The notes under the pieces: generated by a model
What the model was told of the DNA's origin: nothing
The model's input: only the letters and a program-made list of their open reading frames with translations
Databases searched by the model: none
Assembly: GCA_023213395.1 (NCBI GenBank)
Contig: CM041465.1
Coordinates: forward strand, 131,323,741-131,387,740
Length of the DNA: 64,000 bases
Reading direction: 5' to 3'
From: Cycas panzhihuaensis
Taxonomy: Eukaryota > Cycadophyta
Translations under genes and position numbers: made by a program
Part shown: piece by piece, positions 1 to 12,385 of the stretch
Layout: each line of letters starts with the position of its first letter
Position numbering within the stretch: the stretch's first letter is position 1

Positions 1-150
1 CTCCCTGTCCATGTGTTTTGCCATGATACCCGTCGTTACCCTTGGTTCATGACACCTCTATATTTGTTATATATTGCTAACTTTTGTGTTGCCAGCATTT
101 GTTATCGCGTTACGCTTCTAAGCAGTGAGGCTCTACTGCTAAGGGGGCAA
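1..150 (+). mobile_element. 3' end of a large Tat-type Ty3/gypsy element
   Basis: The last 150 bases before an LTR. A purine run at 141-149 sits directly before the LTR start at 151, as expected for the polypurine tract that primes plus-strand DNA synthesis. The sequence just upstream resembles the matching position of the minus-strand element at 37839-37870, where a similar GTGAGGCTC motif precedes the 3' LTR. The rest of this element lies to the left of the window. No coding sequence can be recognised in so short a piece. Confidence 0.6.
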
Positions 151-3100
151 TGTTTCCTGGCTACTGGGAATGGATATGGATGACTTGACTCATGTAAGTT
201 CAGGTATGCTCCTATCTTCACTTGTGTCAGTTCCAGAAATGGTCAATAGAGGCACATTACCTACATTGCATTCTGATTGGTTGATTACATGATCATGATG
301 TATTGTTTGCATGACTATATTACATCTTAGTGTCTTTTTAGCCTATGATGACTCTAGATACACATCCCATGCCGCTCCACAACCCTCTGCTATTATCTCC
401 ATGATGTCCCTAAGTACCTTTTGGCTTCTGCAGCCCATATCACATAACTCTTTGGTGTGACATGACCCCTAGCACCTCGCCTAAGTCTGATCATCACCCT
501 GTATCCACCTTTTATCTCTCTTTGGGAATCTTTGGCCATCACTTCTTGCTTGTTGTGGTCCCTTTAGGTCCCATAACCTCTTTGCTACCTGGGTATTATA
601 GCATGCTCCCTTGGGTCTCGGGCTCCCCCACTTTCCCTTTTTGTCTTGCTTTTGGTTACACCATTGTAAACTTCATGATACCACTACAAACTTCGCGGTA
701 CCACTAAGTTTGTTATGGGACGACTGTTCATAACTCTTTTTTTAATTGGCCATGGCTAATTTTGCATTAATTACGAAATTGCCATGTGGCAATAAGTTGA
801 TTCCCACCCAGTGCGAACCCTAATCACTCGCTGAGCTAGGGTTGGGTTTAAAAATTCAAAATCCACTTCATTTCATCCTCTTATCATTCATTTTTCTCTA
901 CTCTCTTCTCCAAAAATGCCCTGTAACAGATTCCAACTATGCTACACCTGTCTTTCAACCCAGCTACCAACCCTTGCAACTTATGAAATGTAAGTTGCAG
1001 GTCTATAATAAGGCTAGCTGAAGGAGAATCATGCTCCAAACATCCTACCAAGCTCCATGTCTCATCTTGTTCACAGTTTTGCTCTCCATCCGCTACACTA
1101 CAAGGGTTTCCTTTAGCAAACCCCAAGGGATCTTCCTCCTCACCCAGTTTGCCAGGTAGATCTACCCCAGATCTACCTTTACCTACTATTCTTAAATCAA
1201 TTTTCATTTCTCCTTTGAACAGTGCAAGTGTTCCTTTATTAGTCCTTCTTGGAGAAAGTTTTCTTCTTCCTTTTTCTATTATATTGGGAGGTAAACCCTC
1301 CCTCTTCTTGGCCCATCCATGTCCTCCTCCTGGTTTTTCTTTGGGGTTTTCTTAAGGAGGTAGTAGGGAAAGAGGTACATGGAGAGTGAAAGGAATCTTA
1401 GGCAGGGTTTTGCACCCAACATGCCTTCTCCTAAAGGGCAGCCCCCTTCTCTCCTTCCCTTTCCCTCTCCATGCCTTCCTTGATTACCTAAGAAACCATT
1501 GAGGTGGAGATCCTTGTTGGTGGCGACGTAGACAACCTATTGCTATGTTTGCAACCAGCCATCAAAGATTGTACGTAGCCTAGTTTTTGGCCCTATATCA
1601 TACCTCTTTAGTTTAAGGGCAAGTTCTTGTAAAAACTTGTAAAAGTTATGTTTTGCAACTCTTTTGCCACTTTTGTCTTCATTTACAAAAATCTATTTTG
1701 CACTTGTTGCCAAGCTATTTACTCTCTTTAGTCATTGGCTTAGTGCTTGGGGATCGTGTGGAGCATTTTAGATTGGGAGGATTAGCCATTCTGAGGCTAC
1801 CTGCTTTTCTCCTTCTCACCCCCCCTTTTTCCCACATCACACAATTGATTGTACATGCAAAATAAGGAATAGTATTAACATTAAATGCTTTTATTATTTA
1901 ATATATGCTAGTGAGCCTATTGTTTCATCTCCTTCACTTTCAAAAGGGATACACATATATAACCATATTTCTTTGCATGTACTTGCTCCTAGATGCATTT
2001 AATGCCCCTTGGGAAAGGGCAAACTTTGATTATGTAGGTTTCTTGCATTTGGAGTAAGCGAGAATCTTCATCCTAGGTATGCTTCCCTTTTTGCTTAGTG
2101 GTCGCTTTTATGACATTCTAAAATTGCAAGTAAAATCATTTTATTATTTCTATTTCCTTTCTTTGCAATTTCCTTTTGTGTTGGTTTTGGGGGAATGTAA
2201 GGAAGCCCCTCTTTTCTGCCAGCATCCTTTTCGCTATGCCACCCGCGGTAAGAAGAAGAGTTAGGATCATGGAAGAAGCGAGGGCAACGCTACTCCAACC
2301 ACTAGGTTCCCAGGTACATTCCTCTACATCATCTTTCCTACCCATGTCCTTCACTACCCCCTTTTGTATACCCCTAAAAGAAAGGAAAAACAAAAGATTG
2401 TGTTGCTTTGTGCTCTACTGGTTGTTTGTACTTGCTAATCTAGGTCACATAGTAGGGATTTAGTTAACCTGCACTAGTAGATGCTTCCTTTTTGCCACAT
2501 ACTCACTTGCTTCTCCCTTCATTCAAACCTTCACCTTTACCCAAAGCCTCGGTAAGGTGGGTTAGGCACTCATCCATGTATATTTTTGACTTCCCCTTAC
2601 ATATCATTAAGCAAATTTGTCTCTCTTGCTTGAACTCTTTCTCTCCCTAACAATCCACTTGCTTCATTTTTCTTGCACATAAAAGAATAAAGAGAGCGAG
2701 GCTACATTTAGAGATAGAGTATATTATTTCTTTCAAAGTTATTTCTTGCAAACACAAGCAGGACACTTTTACCCCACACCTCCTTATCACATAATAAAAA
2801 CAAATATAAGAACAACGTACTTTGCCTAAAACTTCCTTAAGTGTGGTGCCTTGAGAGTACCTCCTCTCAAGGTTACTTTTCCTTACCACTAATAAGACCT
2901 CTTTAGTTCCATCCTTTGGTTTACGCTTAGTCTGTTAAACCAACCTCTTTTTTGTTTGCTCACGTTGCAAGCTACCCTCGGTTTGCATGTGAGTTTCTTT
3001 CCCTTCCTATTGAGGCTTATTTAGCTTATCACCTCTTTATACGAGGAGGTGTTCTTCACTTTCTTCCTCCTTCCTTCAGCCACCCAGGATGGGAGGGCCC

Positions 3101-3344
3101 CTTTGAGGTTACTTAGGAAACCAAAGAGATCCCTCTTTTACCTGTTACTCCAAATCGAGGAGGAGTTACCCGAAAGGAGTTTGTGTGCCATTTGTGGGTC
3201 CTCAAACTTGTGTTTTGATGCATAAACACCCTTTGTGGGTGATCTCTTTCCCCTTGTTCTTATAGGTCCATAGTCACCCAAGTTGTTAGTAGTGTTGGCT
3301 TGACCTCACTCAAGTTTAGTGACCACCCTAGAGGTGTGATTCCA
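151..3344 (+). repeat. 3' LTR of a Tat-type Ty3/gypsy element, about 3.2 kb
   Basis: The start TGTTTCCTGGCTACTGGGAA follows a polypurine tract and matches the start of the other Tat LTRs at 4174, 31379 and 48843 (reverse). Landmarks occur in the same order as in those LTRs: the GCCTATGATGACTC block near 350, a CACTAAGTTTG block near 700, a TTAGCCATTCTGAGGCT block near 1783 and a CACCTCTTTATACGAGGAGG block near 3030. The end is a guess: GTGATTCCA at 3336-3344 corresponds to the terminal GTTTCA of the relatives. It is longer and more diverged than the other copies. Short open frames inside are not supported as genes. Confidence 0.6.
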
Positions 3345-4173
3345 GAGGTTATCCCTCCTCATACACTTAGGGAAGCATTGAGTCTAGCACTTGTGTCAAG
3401 AAATCTAGCATGAATATCTCAAGTTATGTAGCACAAAACAAAAGCGAGGGGATTAATCATAATATAATAATAAAGCGATAAAATAATAAGTATATATCAC
3501 ATCAAAGCTACTAAGGAGCAAAAGTGTGGGTCAAGACTATACACTTTACATTGCCTCCACTATTTCTAGCCTTCTCTACCTGCCTATCACCACTTGCACC
3601 ATTTCTAACACCCTTAACCTGCCTACCCTATATTGTAATATATAGTCAGGGTGCAATCTATCCATCACCATCTCCATTTCTACCTCTATCCCTTCCTTAC
3701 ACTCCCTCAACCTCTACCACTGCCATCACCTATAATGGGCCTTTACTCACTACACCATCTTTGCCACCTCCTCCTCCTTTGTCATGCCCATCTCCACCCT
3801 CAGCTATGACTACCTCATCTACATTAGAATCCCAATAAATACTAGCATAAGGGTCTATGATAAAATTATTCATACCTAACTCATATAATAAACCAACATG
3901 TACACTCTAGTTGACTAAATTCATTGGCCTAAGACCCTTAAATATGGTCGACTACTAATAGATGATTAGATCATCAACTCCAATTGGTTGTGGCCCTCAT
4001 TAAAGGTACATCTTAATATAATGGTATAAAAACCAATATAGGGGCAAGAAGTAATACAAGAGTTCCCTAGAGCCATTATACCTAATCATATCTAGTTGAG
4101 ATCTCAAGTTAGCCACAATTAAAGTGGTATAATCAAAGTGCTCTTCAACCTCATAATGGGCTACACACCCATC
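3345..4173. other. Unassigned AT/CT-rich spacer
   Basis: About 830 bases between two LTRs. It contains a proline/serine/threonine-rich open stretch at 3524-3838 that arises from CT-rich low-complexity sequence and has no recognisable domain. I see no RNA gene, terminal repeats or coding similarity. It may be flank of the first element or the remains of an older one. Confidence 0.4.
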
Positions 4174-6672
4174 TGTTTCCCAGCTACTGGGAATGGACTC
4201 GAGACGCATCGACGCAGGTTTGTTCAGGTATATTCTCTTACTTTTCTTGCCCTGGTTTGATTAAAGTCATTTAGAGTAGTTTGTTTGACATATGCCTGCC
4301 TGCACGCATTGCTTGTCTGCTTGCTCATAATGCATGTGCCTAACGGCACGCCTTCATCCTATGACGACTCACAGCGGGGGCATTCCTCAGCGAATGCTAC
4401 ACCCCGTATGGCGCACAGCCATCCACGGTGTCTCCACGGCTCCCGGATGTTCGTCACTTTATTGCTCTCGTTACAACATGTTGTTTATGTTGTAGTCCTC
4501 CTGGTCCTTAACCCTTAGTTAGGACTCTTTGCATTGTTTTGGGTACTTGCCCACCGCTCGGCATCCTCACCGATTTGACTCATGTTTAGCCTGCTTTTGC
4601 CTCAAAACCCGCTTTGCTTGTTTTCTTTTTTTTTTCAGTCGATACCACTGAAACTAAGGTCTGCTTGAGTTCTTGTCACAGACGACTGCTTGAAATTTAA
4701 AGAGAACCACGCCGATTTCCATTTTTCGTGAACCGGCGTGGCTTCACCGCTGATCGAGGCGCCCTGACATCCCCAACGTTCACCCATTGTGAACAGGGGA
4801 TAAAGGGAATTTTCCTTCCCATTTCCAGGACTTTTTGCTCATTTTTCAAACTCCCAAGAGAATTTTTCAAAGGACTACACACAGGAAAACAGACAGGAAA
4901 CAAAACAACTTTATGCACAGCAACTGAAGAGGGTGAAATGGGCTGCCATCAGTGGATTTTGCAGGGCCATCACGCCTTTACTACTCTCCACAGCCAACTC
5001 TACTCCCCTTGCAGGTGCTCAGAGATTCAAAGGTCTCCTTCAACCAAGAAGCTGCCCCAAAGGTTTACTCCACAACTCCAACCTTGCAAGGAGCCTCTTC
5101 CATTCATACCTTAGCAGGAAATGCTCATAACCAGACTCTATTTGCTCCCTATTGCTGCTGCTCCAAGTGGTATAGTACATGTTCAGTCTCTCATACAAGG
5201 TATCTCTTAGTTTTTTGCTTGCAACTTCTTAGTTTTTACTTGCAACTCCTTGTTTTTCCCTTGCAATTCCTTGGTTTTTTTTTACTTGCAACTTTCTCAT
5301 TTTGCTAGCAAATAGTTCATTATCTTCTTTGTTTATTATTTTTCCTATTTCTTTGCTCCTAAATTAAAGTGATCACCATTAGCCATAGCTATCCTGTAGT
5401 GTTATCTTGATCCAAAGCCACTTTTCCGGTGTTCCTTGGAGCCCCTCATTTTCTCCAAGCCCTCTTTTACTCTTTCCTTAGTACCCGGTGCGAGGAATAT
5501 ACGAGGATTCAAGGGAGATAGGTGGGTTCAGTCCCCATCGCCCTTCTCCCCAAGGGTTCCGTCCCTTGTTCTCTTCCCCTTGCCATACACGCTTTCTCAA
5601 GGAACGAGTCGAAGAAGTTTAGGGGATTTTGTCAGGGCATCCGGACCAGTTTGAGACAATCCGCATCCACCTTGTTACCACCTGGTGTTTCTTTCCTGAA
5701 CTCCTTGGAGACCTCCCGTGGGTGAGTTAGCCATCCCGAGGCTATACCCAGTTCCACTTTGTGTGTTTGTGGTATACGGCAGTGTGAGAGTTTCTTGCAT
5801 ATTTTATTTCGTTTTGCTACGTTCTAATACATAGTTTATTTAGTTTAGTTGATTTCAGTTTACATACATCTACGTATATCTCTTGGTGTATTTTGTAGCC
5901 TCTCTCCCGAGAGGAAGGTGCTTTTCGTGTTTGCTTGCAGGATCGCGTTGGTGGAAGTGGTACGTGAGGCGAACCCGTTGCCGGTTAGCTCCCACACGGT
6001 ATTTCTCTTCTTTAGTTTTGAGTTTCCTTTTTTGTCCTTTCATTTCATTTAGTTTCGCATGCTCAAGGGGAGGTAAGTGAACCCCTTTCTACTCGGCCGA
6101 CGTTGCATGCGTGGAGAAAGGAGAAAGAGGGAGGCGAACCCAATGAGATTAGCACTTTCCACTCGAACGCCGGATCGGTGTATTCCCCTGCTTTCTTTCG
6201 TGTTTCCTCTTATGCTATTTTGTCTTTTGCATTTGCACGAATAGATAAGAAAGGATAAAAGAACATAAAGAAAAAGGAAAATAATCGTTTCTTTGCATTT
6301 ACTTTCACGCACTAGTTTCTTGCTTTACATAAAGATAGTGTAGAAAGCCCATTTATATTGTACCCTTGACCCACACCTTTCCTCACACAGCTCATACACC
6401 GAGTTGATTGCCCCTACCTTTGTTGCCTTCTCATTACCTTGAGAAGCTGCAACGCACAAGGCTTCCCTTTCCTTCCCGCCCATCCCAAGGGTAGGGAAGG
6501 CCTTGTTTTACTGCCACACAGAAGCAACCAGCACCTCAGAGTCCGGAACTAAGCACTCGGCCAAGACGGACGTCCTGCGAGGTAGGGTCCTCGCTGTCTA
6601 GCCTAGTTAGCATAGTTCCCTTTTATACCCTTTTGCTAGACGTAGGATCACCGCCCCGTAGCGAGCGTTTCA
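4174..6672 (+). repeat. Tat-family LTR, about 2.5 kb
   Basis: Starts TGTTTCCCAGCTACTGGGAA and ends GTTTCA, like the LTRs of the element at 35289-48843. Shared landmarks include the CCTATGACGACTCACAG block near 4358, a CCCTGACATCCCCAACGTTC block near 4762 and a GTGGGTGAGTTAGCCATCCC block near 5719. The following 25 bases (6673-6697) resemble the primer-site region of the relatives (ACCATACTGGGGAACTG), so this is probably a 5' LTR. The expected internal region is not found after the gypsy element that starts at 6698. A polypurine tract is not visible before 4174. Confidence 0.75.
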
Positions 6673-6915
6673 CCATCCATCCCTTGGGGAACTCTCTTGA
6701 TCCAAGAGGATCTACCATATGTTTACAGGATGCAGAAAATGCTAGGCATTGGTATAACTAAAAGAGATATGGCCAAATGGTATCAAAATTATATGAAATT
6801 TTGTATAAAGGAAGAAGACACATCCCACTACATGTGTACAAAAGGTGGGGTTCAGAAAATATCATTTGATTAGAGTTCAAGCCTTGTTTTGCATAAAATT
6901 AATACCACAGCTAGC

Positions 6916-7310
6916 AGAAAAATAACAAATACATATTATAATTAAATGAATAAAAATGTAGTCAAATGACATCTAAATGAGCTAAAATTTTTAGGAAGCG
7001 GAGGGGACATACGTTCCTAAATGTGTACCAAATTTGAGCTGAATTGGAGTCTGTTAAGGTCAGTTACAAGCTACAACTTTTAAGAATTGCATGAAGGCCA
7101 CTTAGACAGCAGAAAAATAACAAATACATATTATCATTAAATGAATAAAAATGTAGTCAAATGACATCCAAATGAGCTAAAATTTTGAGAAAGTGTAGGG
7201 GACATATGTTGCTATACTTTTACCAAATTTGAGATGAATTGGAGTTTGTTAAGATCAGTTATAAGCTGTAACTTTTAAGAATTACATGAAGGCCACTTAA
7301 ACAACACGCA
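6916..7310 (+). repeat. Two-copy tandem duplication inside the gypsy LTR
   Basis: The unit starts AGAAAAATAACAAATACAT and is repeated with a spacing of 205 bases. The same two-unit arrangement occurs in the 3' LTR from 12604 and 12799 (spacing 195), so it existed before insertion. It lies upstream of the TATA-like box, in what should be U3. Confidence 0.85.
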
Positions 7311-7376
7311 TTCTGGTGGTTAGTGATTATACTTGCATGATTGCCATTTGTTAAACAGGCAATTTGGGTTTCTCTC

Positions 7377-7383
7377 TATAAAT
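7377..7383 (+). promoter_or_regulatory. TATA box of the gypsy LTR promoter
   Basis: TATAAAT within TCTCTCTATAAATTGAGCCC, conserved in the 3' LTR near 13062. A transcript starting about 30 bases downstream would fit the usual U3/R arrangement. This is inferred from motif and position only. Confidence 0.6.
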
Positions 7384-7763
7384 TGAGCCCTATTATGGGT
7401 TGGAGAGGTGGTTCTTGGAGGTGAAAGGCACTTGACTTAGGAAGCATCCTTGGAGAAGCATTTTTGGAGGGTTGGAGTCCCCTTTATGGTATAATTGTAT
7501 CATTTATTCCTTGTAATTTTACCATTCTTTTGCTAGTTGATTTCTCCACCATTAAATGGAGATTTTTATACTTTAATAATAGTACTACTCTTCATACTTT
7601 TGGAGCAATGTCAAGAATAAATGATTTGGTGTAGAATTTCCTTTTATGGGCTCATTTTTATTTTGATGTGATTAGGATTTCTACACTAACTCCCAGGATC
7701 TCAAGGAGAAAAGGTTGATAATTGACTTCTTCACCAATTAAGCTCTATTTTGGGATCATATTT

Positions 7764-7775
7764 TGGTATCAGAGC
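7764..7775 (+). promoter_or_regulatory. Primer binding site, initiator tRNA-Met type
   Basis: TGGTATCAGAGC lies five bases after the end of the 5' LTR and is complementary to the 3' end of plant initiator tRNA-Met, the usual minus-strand primer for many plant LTR elements. Confidence 0.9.
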
Positions 7776-7801
7776 ATATGATATTTGTTGTAGGGACTTG
7801 A

Positions 7802-9249
7802 ATGGTACAAACAAGGAAAGGATACAAAGAGAAAGGTGAAGCTTTTCTTGTGTTACAATCACCAAGAAGACAAAGAAAGAATCCAAGCACCATGGCTGAA
7901 AAAGAAGATGGAGAAATTAGATTTGAAAAGCTTGACAAGAATGTAGAAGTCTTGATGCAAATGATGACCCAACTTCTACCTCTAGTTAAGGGAAAAGGCA
8001 AAGAGAAGGAAGTTGAAGGAGGATCCACATATAACCACAACCATGAAGAGGAAGAGGAGGAGACCTTAAAGCACTCATTTGAAGAAAGCAAGGGTACTTC
8101 TCTCATCAACCCTTCAAGGTGGAGGCAAAGTTGGATATTCCAACTTATGATGGAGAGGTAAATGCTGAAAAGTTGGACCATTGGTTGGATCAACTTGAAA
8201 CCTACTTCACAGTTTATGCTTATAGTAATTCTCAAGAGCTTTCATTTGCTAGGCTCAAGTTGTGTAAACATGTATTGACATGGTGAAATGCATATTTGAA
8301 GACTCATGATGTATCTTCTTTTTCATGGATGGATTTTAAGAAAATAATAAAGAAGTAATTCTACCCCATAGGTCATGAGGAAGACCAATGGGTCACTTGG
8401 CAATATTTACGCCAATGGAGAGGTGTATATGTCCAAGACTATACTTCTTTATTTTTTAGGCATGGCATGCTACTTGGTATTAATATGGATGAACATATCA
8501 CTCTTATGAAATTCATTGGAGGATTACATGAATACATAAGGAAGGAACTAATGCTTTTTAAGGTTCAATCCATTAGAGAAGCAAGTAGAATGGCTATGGC
8601 AATAGAACGTAAAAGTAAGAAATCTATATTCATGTCTAAAGATTCTACTTTTACTTCTAATAAGTATAAAAAGAATCCTAAATTGCACTCATCTAAAAGG
8701 CAAGAAGGAAAGAAGAAAAGAACTAATTTTGTTAAAAGTTCTAACTATTATGAGCATTGTGATATTAGTGGTCATATTGCAACAAAGTGTTGGAAGTTGC
8801 CTCCAGAGCTAAAGCCAAAGCATATTAAAGATATGGAATTAAGAAAGAAGGAAAAAGGGAAAGCACTACTTTCTGAGGTGGAGATTCAAAGTGAAAGAGA
8901 AAAAGAGAAGGTTACTCTACTTACAAATTATGGAGATGATGCTATAAGGGAGGAACTATTTCACTTGAAGCTTCAAGTAGGAAATAGTATTATTGGTGCC
9001 ATTATAGATCTAGGGAGCCAAAAGAATTTGATCTCAGAAAGTTTGGTAAAGAGCATTAGGTTGGTAACTACTCCTCACCCTCACCCATATCCTCTTGGTT
9101 GGATCCATAAAGATGTAGAAATGCAAATATCAAAGCAATGTACACTTAAATTTTCCATCACTAATGATTTTGTTGATGAAGTAATATGTGATGTGGTGCC
9201 ATTAGATGTATTCCATGTTGTGCTTGGGAGTCCCTACATGTGGGATTGA
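7802..9249 (+). pseudogene. gag: Gypsy gag and protease, degraded
   Basis: The frame opens with ATG at 7802, 44 bases after the LTR, and encodes a charged N-terminal region. After a frameshift near 8120 the capsid-like part continues (WLDQLETYF, then FIGGLHEYIRKEL near 8510). Stops inside it, at TGGTGA (8283) and AAGTAATTC (8353), look like CGA-to-TGA and CAA-to-TAA changes. A zinc knuckle near 8740-8800 reads YYEHCDISGHIATKC, where the first cysteine of the CCHC pattern is tyrosine. The aspartic protease follows at about 8970-9250, with IIDLGSQKNLIS where the family has DSG/DTG, so the active site is altered. Gag forms the virus-like particle and protease cleaves the polyprotein. Neither product can be functional here. 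Confidence 0.85.
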
Positions 9250-12200
9250 GATGCACTCTTCTATCGAAGGGAGAGAAAGTATCGATTAATGAAGGATAAC
9301 AAGGGCTTCATCATAAAGGCCACAAAGAAGCACTTGGATAAGATAGCATTAATTTCAGCCACTCAAGCAAAAAGGGTGATCAATACATGTGGTAAATTCA
9401 TCATTTTAATGGTAAGGAGAAAAGAAGAGCCAGGAGATTAAGAAGGTCCTACTCACACTCTTCTTATATCACCTAAACAAATGCAACAAATTGAGGAGTT
9501 AAAGACAAAGAATGATATTGTATTTCAACATGTTGATGGGCTACCACCAAAGAGAAAGATAGAGCATGAAATCACTCTTGTAGGAGATGTACCATTACCT
9601 AATGTTGCTTTGTATAGGCACCCATCAGAGAGAATAATGAGATAAAGAGGCAAGTTGAGGAGTTGCTTAATCAAGGGGTCATAAGACCTTCATGTTCACC
9701 TTGTGGGTCACTAATTATCTTGGTGCCTAAGAAGTATGGAGGATGGAGAATGTGTATAGACTTTCGTGCTTTGAATAAAATTATAATTAAAAATGGCTAC
9801 CCTTTGCCTCGCATAGATGATTTGCTTGATCAAATTCAGCATGCTTATTATTTTACTAAGTTGGATTTGAAAAGTGGTTATCACCAAGTTAGGGTCAAGG
9901 AGGAGGACACATGGAAGACGACCTTTAAAATAAAGAAAGGACTCTTTGAATGGACGGTTATGCCTTTCGGATTGTGTAATGCTCTTGCATTCATGAGGCT
10001 AATGAATGAAATGTTAAGGCCTTACTTAGATAATTTTGTTGTTGTCTATCTTGATGACATTTTGATTTTCAACAACACATGGGAGGAACATTTGCAGCAC
10101 ATAGAAGAGGTTTTAAAGACTATGGCTAAGCATCATTTGAAGCTTAATGTGAAGAAGTGTGAATTTGGTAAGGAGAACTTGATCTTCTTAGGCTTTGTGG
10201 TTGGAGGAGGAAAGTTGAGCATCGATCCACTCAAGACTCAAGCCATCCTCAAATGGCCTAGGGCAACAAACATCACAGAGGTGAGAAGTTTTTTAGGAGC
10301 TTGTCAATACTTAAGAAAGTTTATTCTTCATTTCTCACAGGTTGCATCACCTCTACGTGGATTGACAAAATCTAGTAAAAAGTTTACTTAGGGTTCCAAG
10401 GAGGAAGAAGCTTTTCTTCTTTTAAAGAAGAAAATTTATGAAACACCAGTTTTGGCAATGCCAAATTTGCAAAGGCCTTTTGAAGTAGAAGCTGATGCAA
10501 GTGGAAATACGATGGGAGCTGTCCTTATTCAAGATGGGAAGCCTATTGCTTACCATTCAGAAGTCTTCACCCCTCAAGTAAAAAACTACCTAACATATGA
10601 TCGAGAAATGTTCGCACTTGATTAAGCATGCAAGCATTGGAGTTCCTACTTACTTGGAAAAGAGGTTGTAGTTCATACCGATCATAAGCCTCTTCAACTT
10701 TTACAAACCCAAAGTAAATTACAACAAGCAAGACACATGAAGTGGATGAGTTATTTACAACAATTCAATATTGTAATTAAGTACAAAAAGGGATCTATTA
10801 ACAAAATTATTGATATGTTATCTAGACCACCTTATTCCACTTCTTCTTCTAGTTTTGTTTGTAGTTCTCTTATGAGTTTGCAGGTGGAGCCAATGCATCA
10901 TGAAGAGTACAAAGACTTGTACCATGAAGATAAAGCTTTGAAGGAAGAATTAGAGAACCTAGCAAAAGGAAGACCTTCCTAGCTTGCTTGGAAGGATGGT
11001 CTACTTTTCAAAGGGGAGCAACTTTATGTTCCATCAAAAGGAGACAAGATCAAGTGGCTTAGAGAAGCTCATACTTCTAAAATAGTTGGTCACTTTGGTA
11101 TAGAGAAGACTTTAACAAACTTGAGAAGATATGTTGTATGGCCAAAAATACAAAATAATGTAAAAAAATATGTAAAAGGATGTGTAATGTGTAATACTTC
11201 TAAGCCTTCTTCTAGAAAATTAGGATTGTATACACCACTTCCTATTCCCACTAGACCTTGGGAAAATATCTCCATTGATTTGTTAAGGGGACTTCCCATG
11301 ACTAGGAAGGGACATGATTATCTCTTTGTTGTTGTAGATAGGTTCAGTAAAATAATATGTCTAATACCTTGTAAGAAGACAATCATGAACATGGCGGTGA
11401 AAGTTATTCTTCGAGCATGTATGGAAGAATTTTGGCTTACCTTCTTCCATCATTTCAAATCAGGACACTTGATTCCTTTCATCATTTTGGAAGTCACTAT
11501 GGGAGATTATGGATACCAAATTGAAGAGGAGTACAAGTTTCCATCCTCAAACAGATGGACAAACCAAAGTAGTGAACAGAACTTTGGTACATTTATTGAG
11601 GGGATACAATTCCAAGCATCCAAAGACTTGGGATGAATCATTAGCTTTTCTACAATTTGCATTTAATAGAGCGATGCATGCATCACACTCTAAAGTACCT
11701 TTTGAAGTTTGTTTGGGATACTTACCTCAAAGTCCATTTGACTTAGAGTTTTCCATGCAAGCTAAGGAAGGATCCGTCAAAGAGAAGGAAGAGCATGACA
11801 AGGCTTTAAGATACTTGGAGAAGATCTAGAGAGTCCACAAAGAAGTACATGATCAACTTCTAAGGACTCAACAAAAGTACAAGGAAAGACATGAAAAGCA
11901 TAGGCAAGAGTGTACTTTTCAAGAAGGAGATTTAGTATGGTTATACTTGAGCAAGGAGAGGTTAAAGGGAGAAGGCAAGAAACTCAAACCTATAAGGTAT
12001 GGACCATTCAAGATTTTAAGAAAAGTAGGTGGCAATGCTTTCCAACTTGATCTTCCACCTTATATGCAAATATATTCAGTAGTAAATGCTGAATACTTAA
12101 AACTCTTTGAGCTCTCCATGCTAGATGAGGAACAGGACCAGTTCACTTTACCTTTAGTTGATGACTTATATTTGGAAAGTGAGGAGCCTCTCAAAGAAGA

Positions 12201-12339
12201 TTGTATCTTGGAGAGAAAATCTACCAAAATAAGACATAAGACACATGAATCTTTCAGGATTGGAGTAGCAGGACAATTGCCTAGTAAGGCCAAGTGGTTT
12301 AGTAGGCAACAAGGAGAAAAACACTTACCCCATCTCTAA
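9250..12339 (+). pseudogene. pol: Gypsy pol: RT, RNase H, integrase, degraded
   Basis: Reverse transcriptase is readable at 9663-10391 (GVIRPSCSPCGSLIILVPKK, WRMCIDFRALN, catalytic YLDD, VMPFGLCNA). RNase H follows at about 10480-10830 (VEADASGNTMGAVL, YDREMFALD, HTDHKPLQ). Integrase covers about 11060-11830: a zinc-binding N-terminus ending CVMCNTS and a core with SIDLLRGLP and VVVDRFSK, broken by frameshifts around 11400-11510. The C-terminal tail at 11947-12339 (YGPFKILRKVGGNAFQLDLP) is typical of gypsy integrases. Several stops match C-to-T changes, such as GATTAAGCA near 10620, TCCTAGCTT near 10979 and ATCTAGAGA near 11825. One, TTAGGGT at 10388, is better read as TGG to TAG. The product would copy and integrate the element, but this copy cannot. 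Confidence 0.9.
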
Positions 12340-12370
12340 TTCTAAGCCAAACAGGAGTTGGCTATTTTCC

Positions 12371-12385
12371 AAGGAAGGGGAGCCA
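12371..12385 (+). promoter_or_regulatory. Polypurine tract of the gypsy element
   Basis: AAGGAAGGGGAGCCA lies directly before the 3' LTR start TGATCCAGG at 12386, the expected place for plus-strand priming. Confidence 0.85.

Larger units (their letters stand above)
6698..7758 (+). repeat. 5' LTR of the gypsy element
   Basis: 1061 bases, begins TGATCCAAGAGGATC and ends GGGATCA, matching 12386-13445 along its whole length. It contains a roughly 205-base internal tandem duplication (6916-7120 and 7121 to about 7310) and a TATA-like box at 7377-7383. The two LTRs differ by many single-base changes, so the insertion is old. Confidence 0.93.

Noticed and set aside
3524-3838. Proline-rich 104-codon protein
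   Set aside because: The amino-acid bias follows a CT-rich low-complexity tract. No signal, domain or homologous pattern is visible.
4728-5308. Overlapping plus-strand frames up to 128 codons
   Set aside because: They lie inside a Tat LTR. The equivalent positions in the other LTRs give similarly chance frames with no conserved domain.
7756-8235. 159-codon minus-strand frame
   Set aside because: It is the complement of the gypsy gag start and includes the primer site. No domain.
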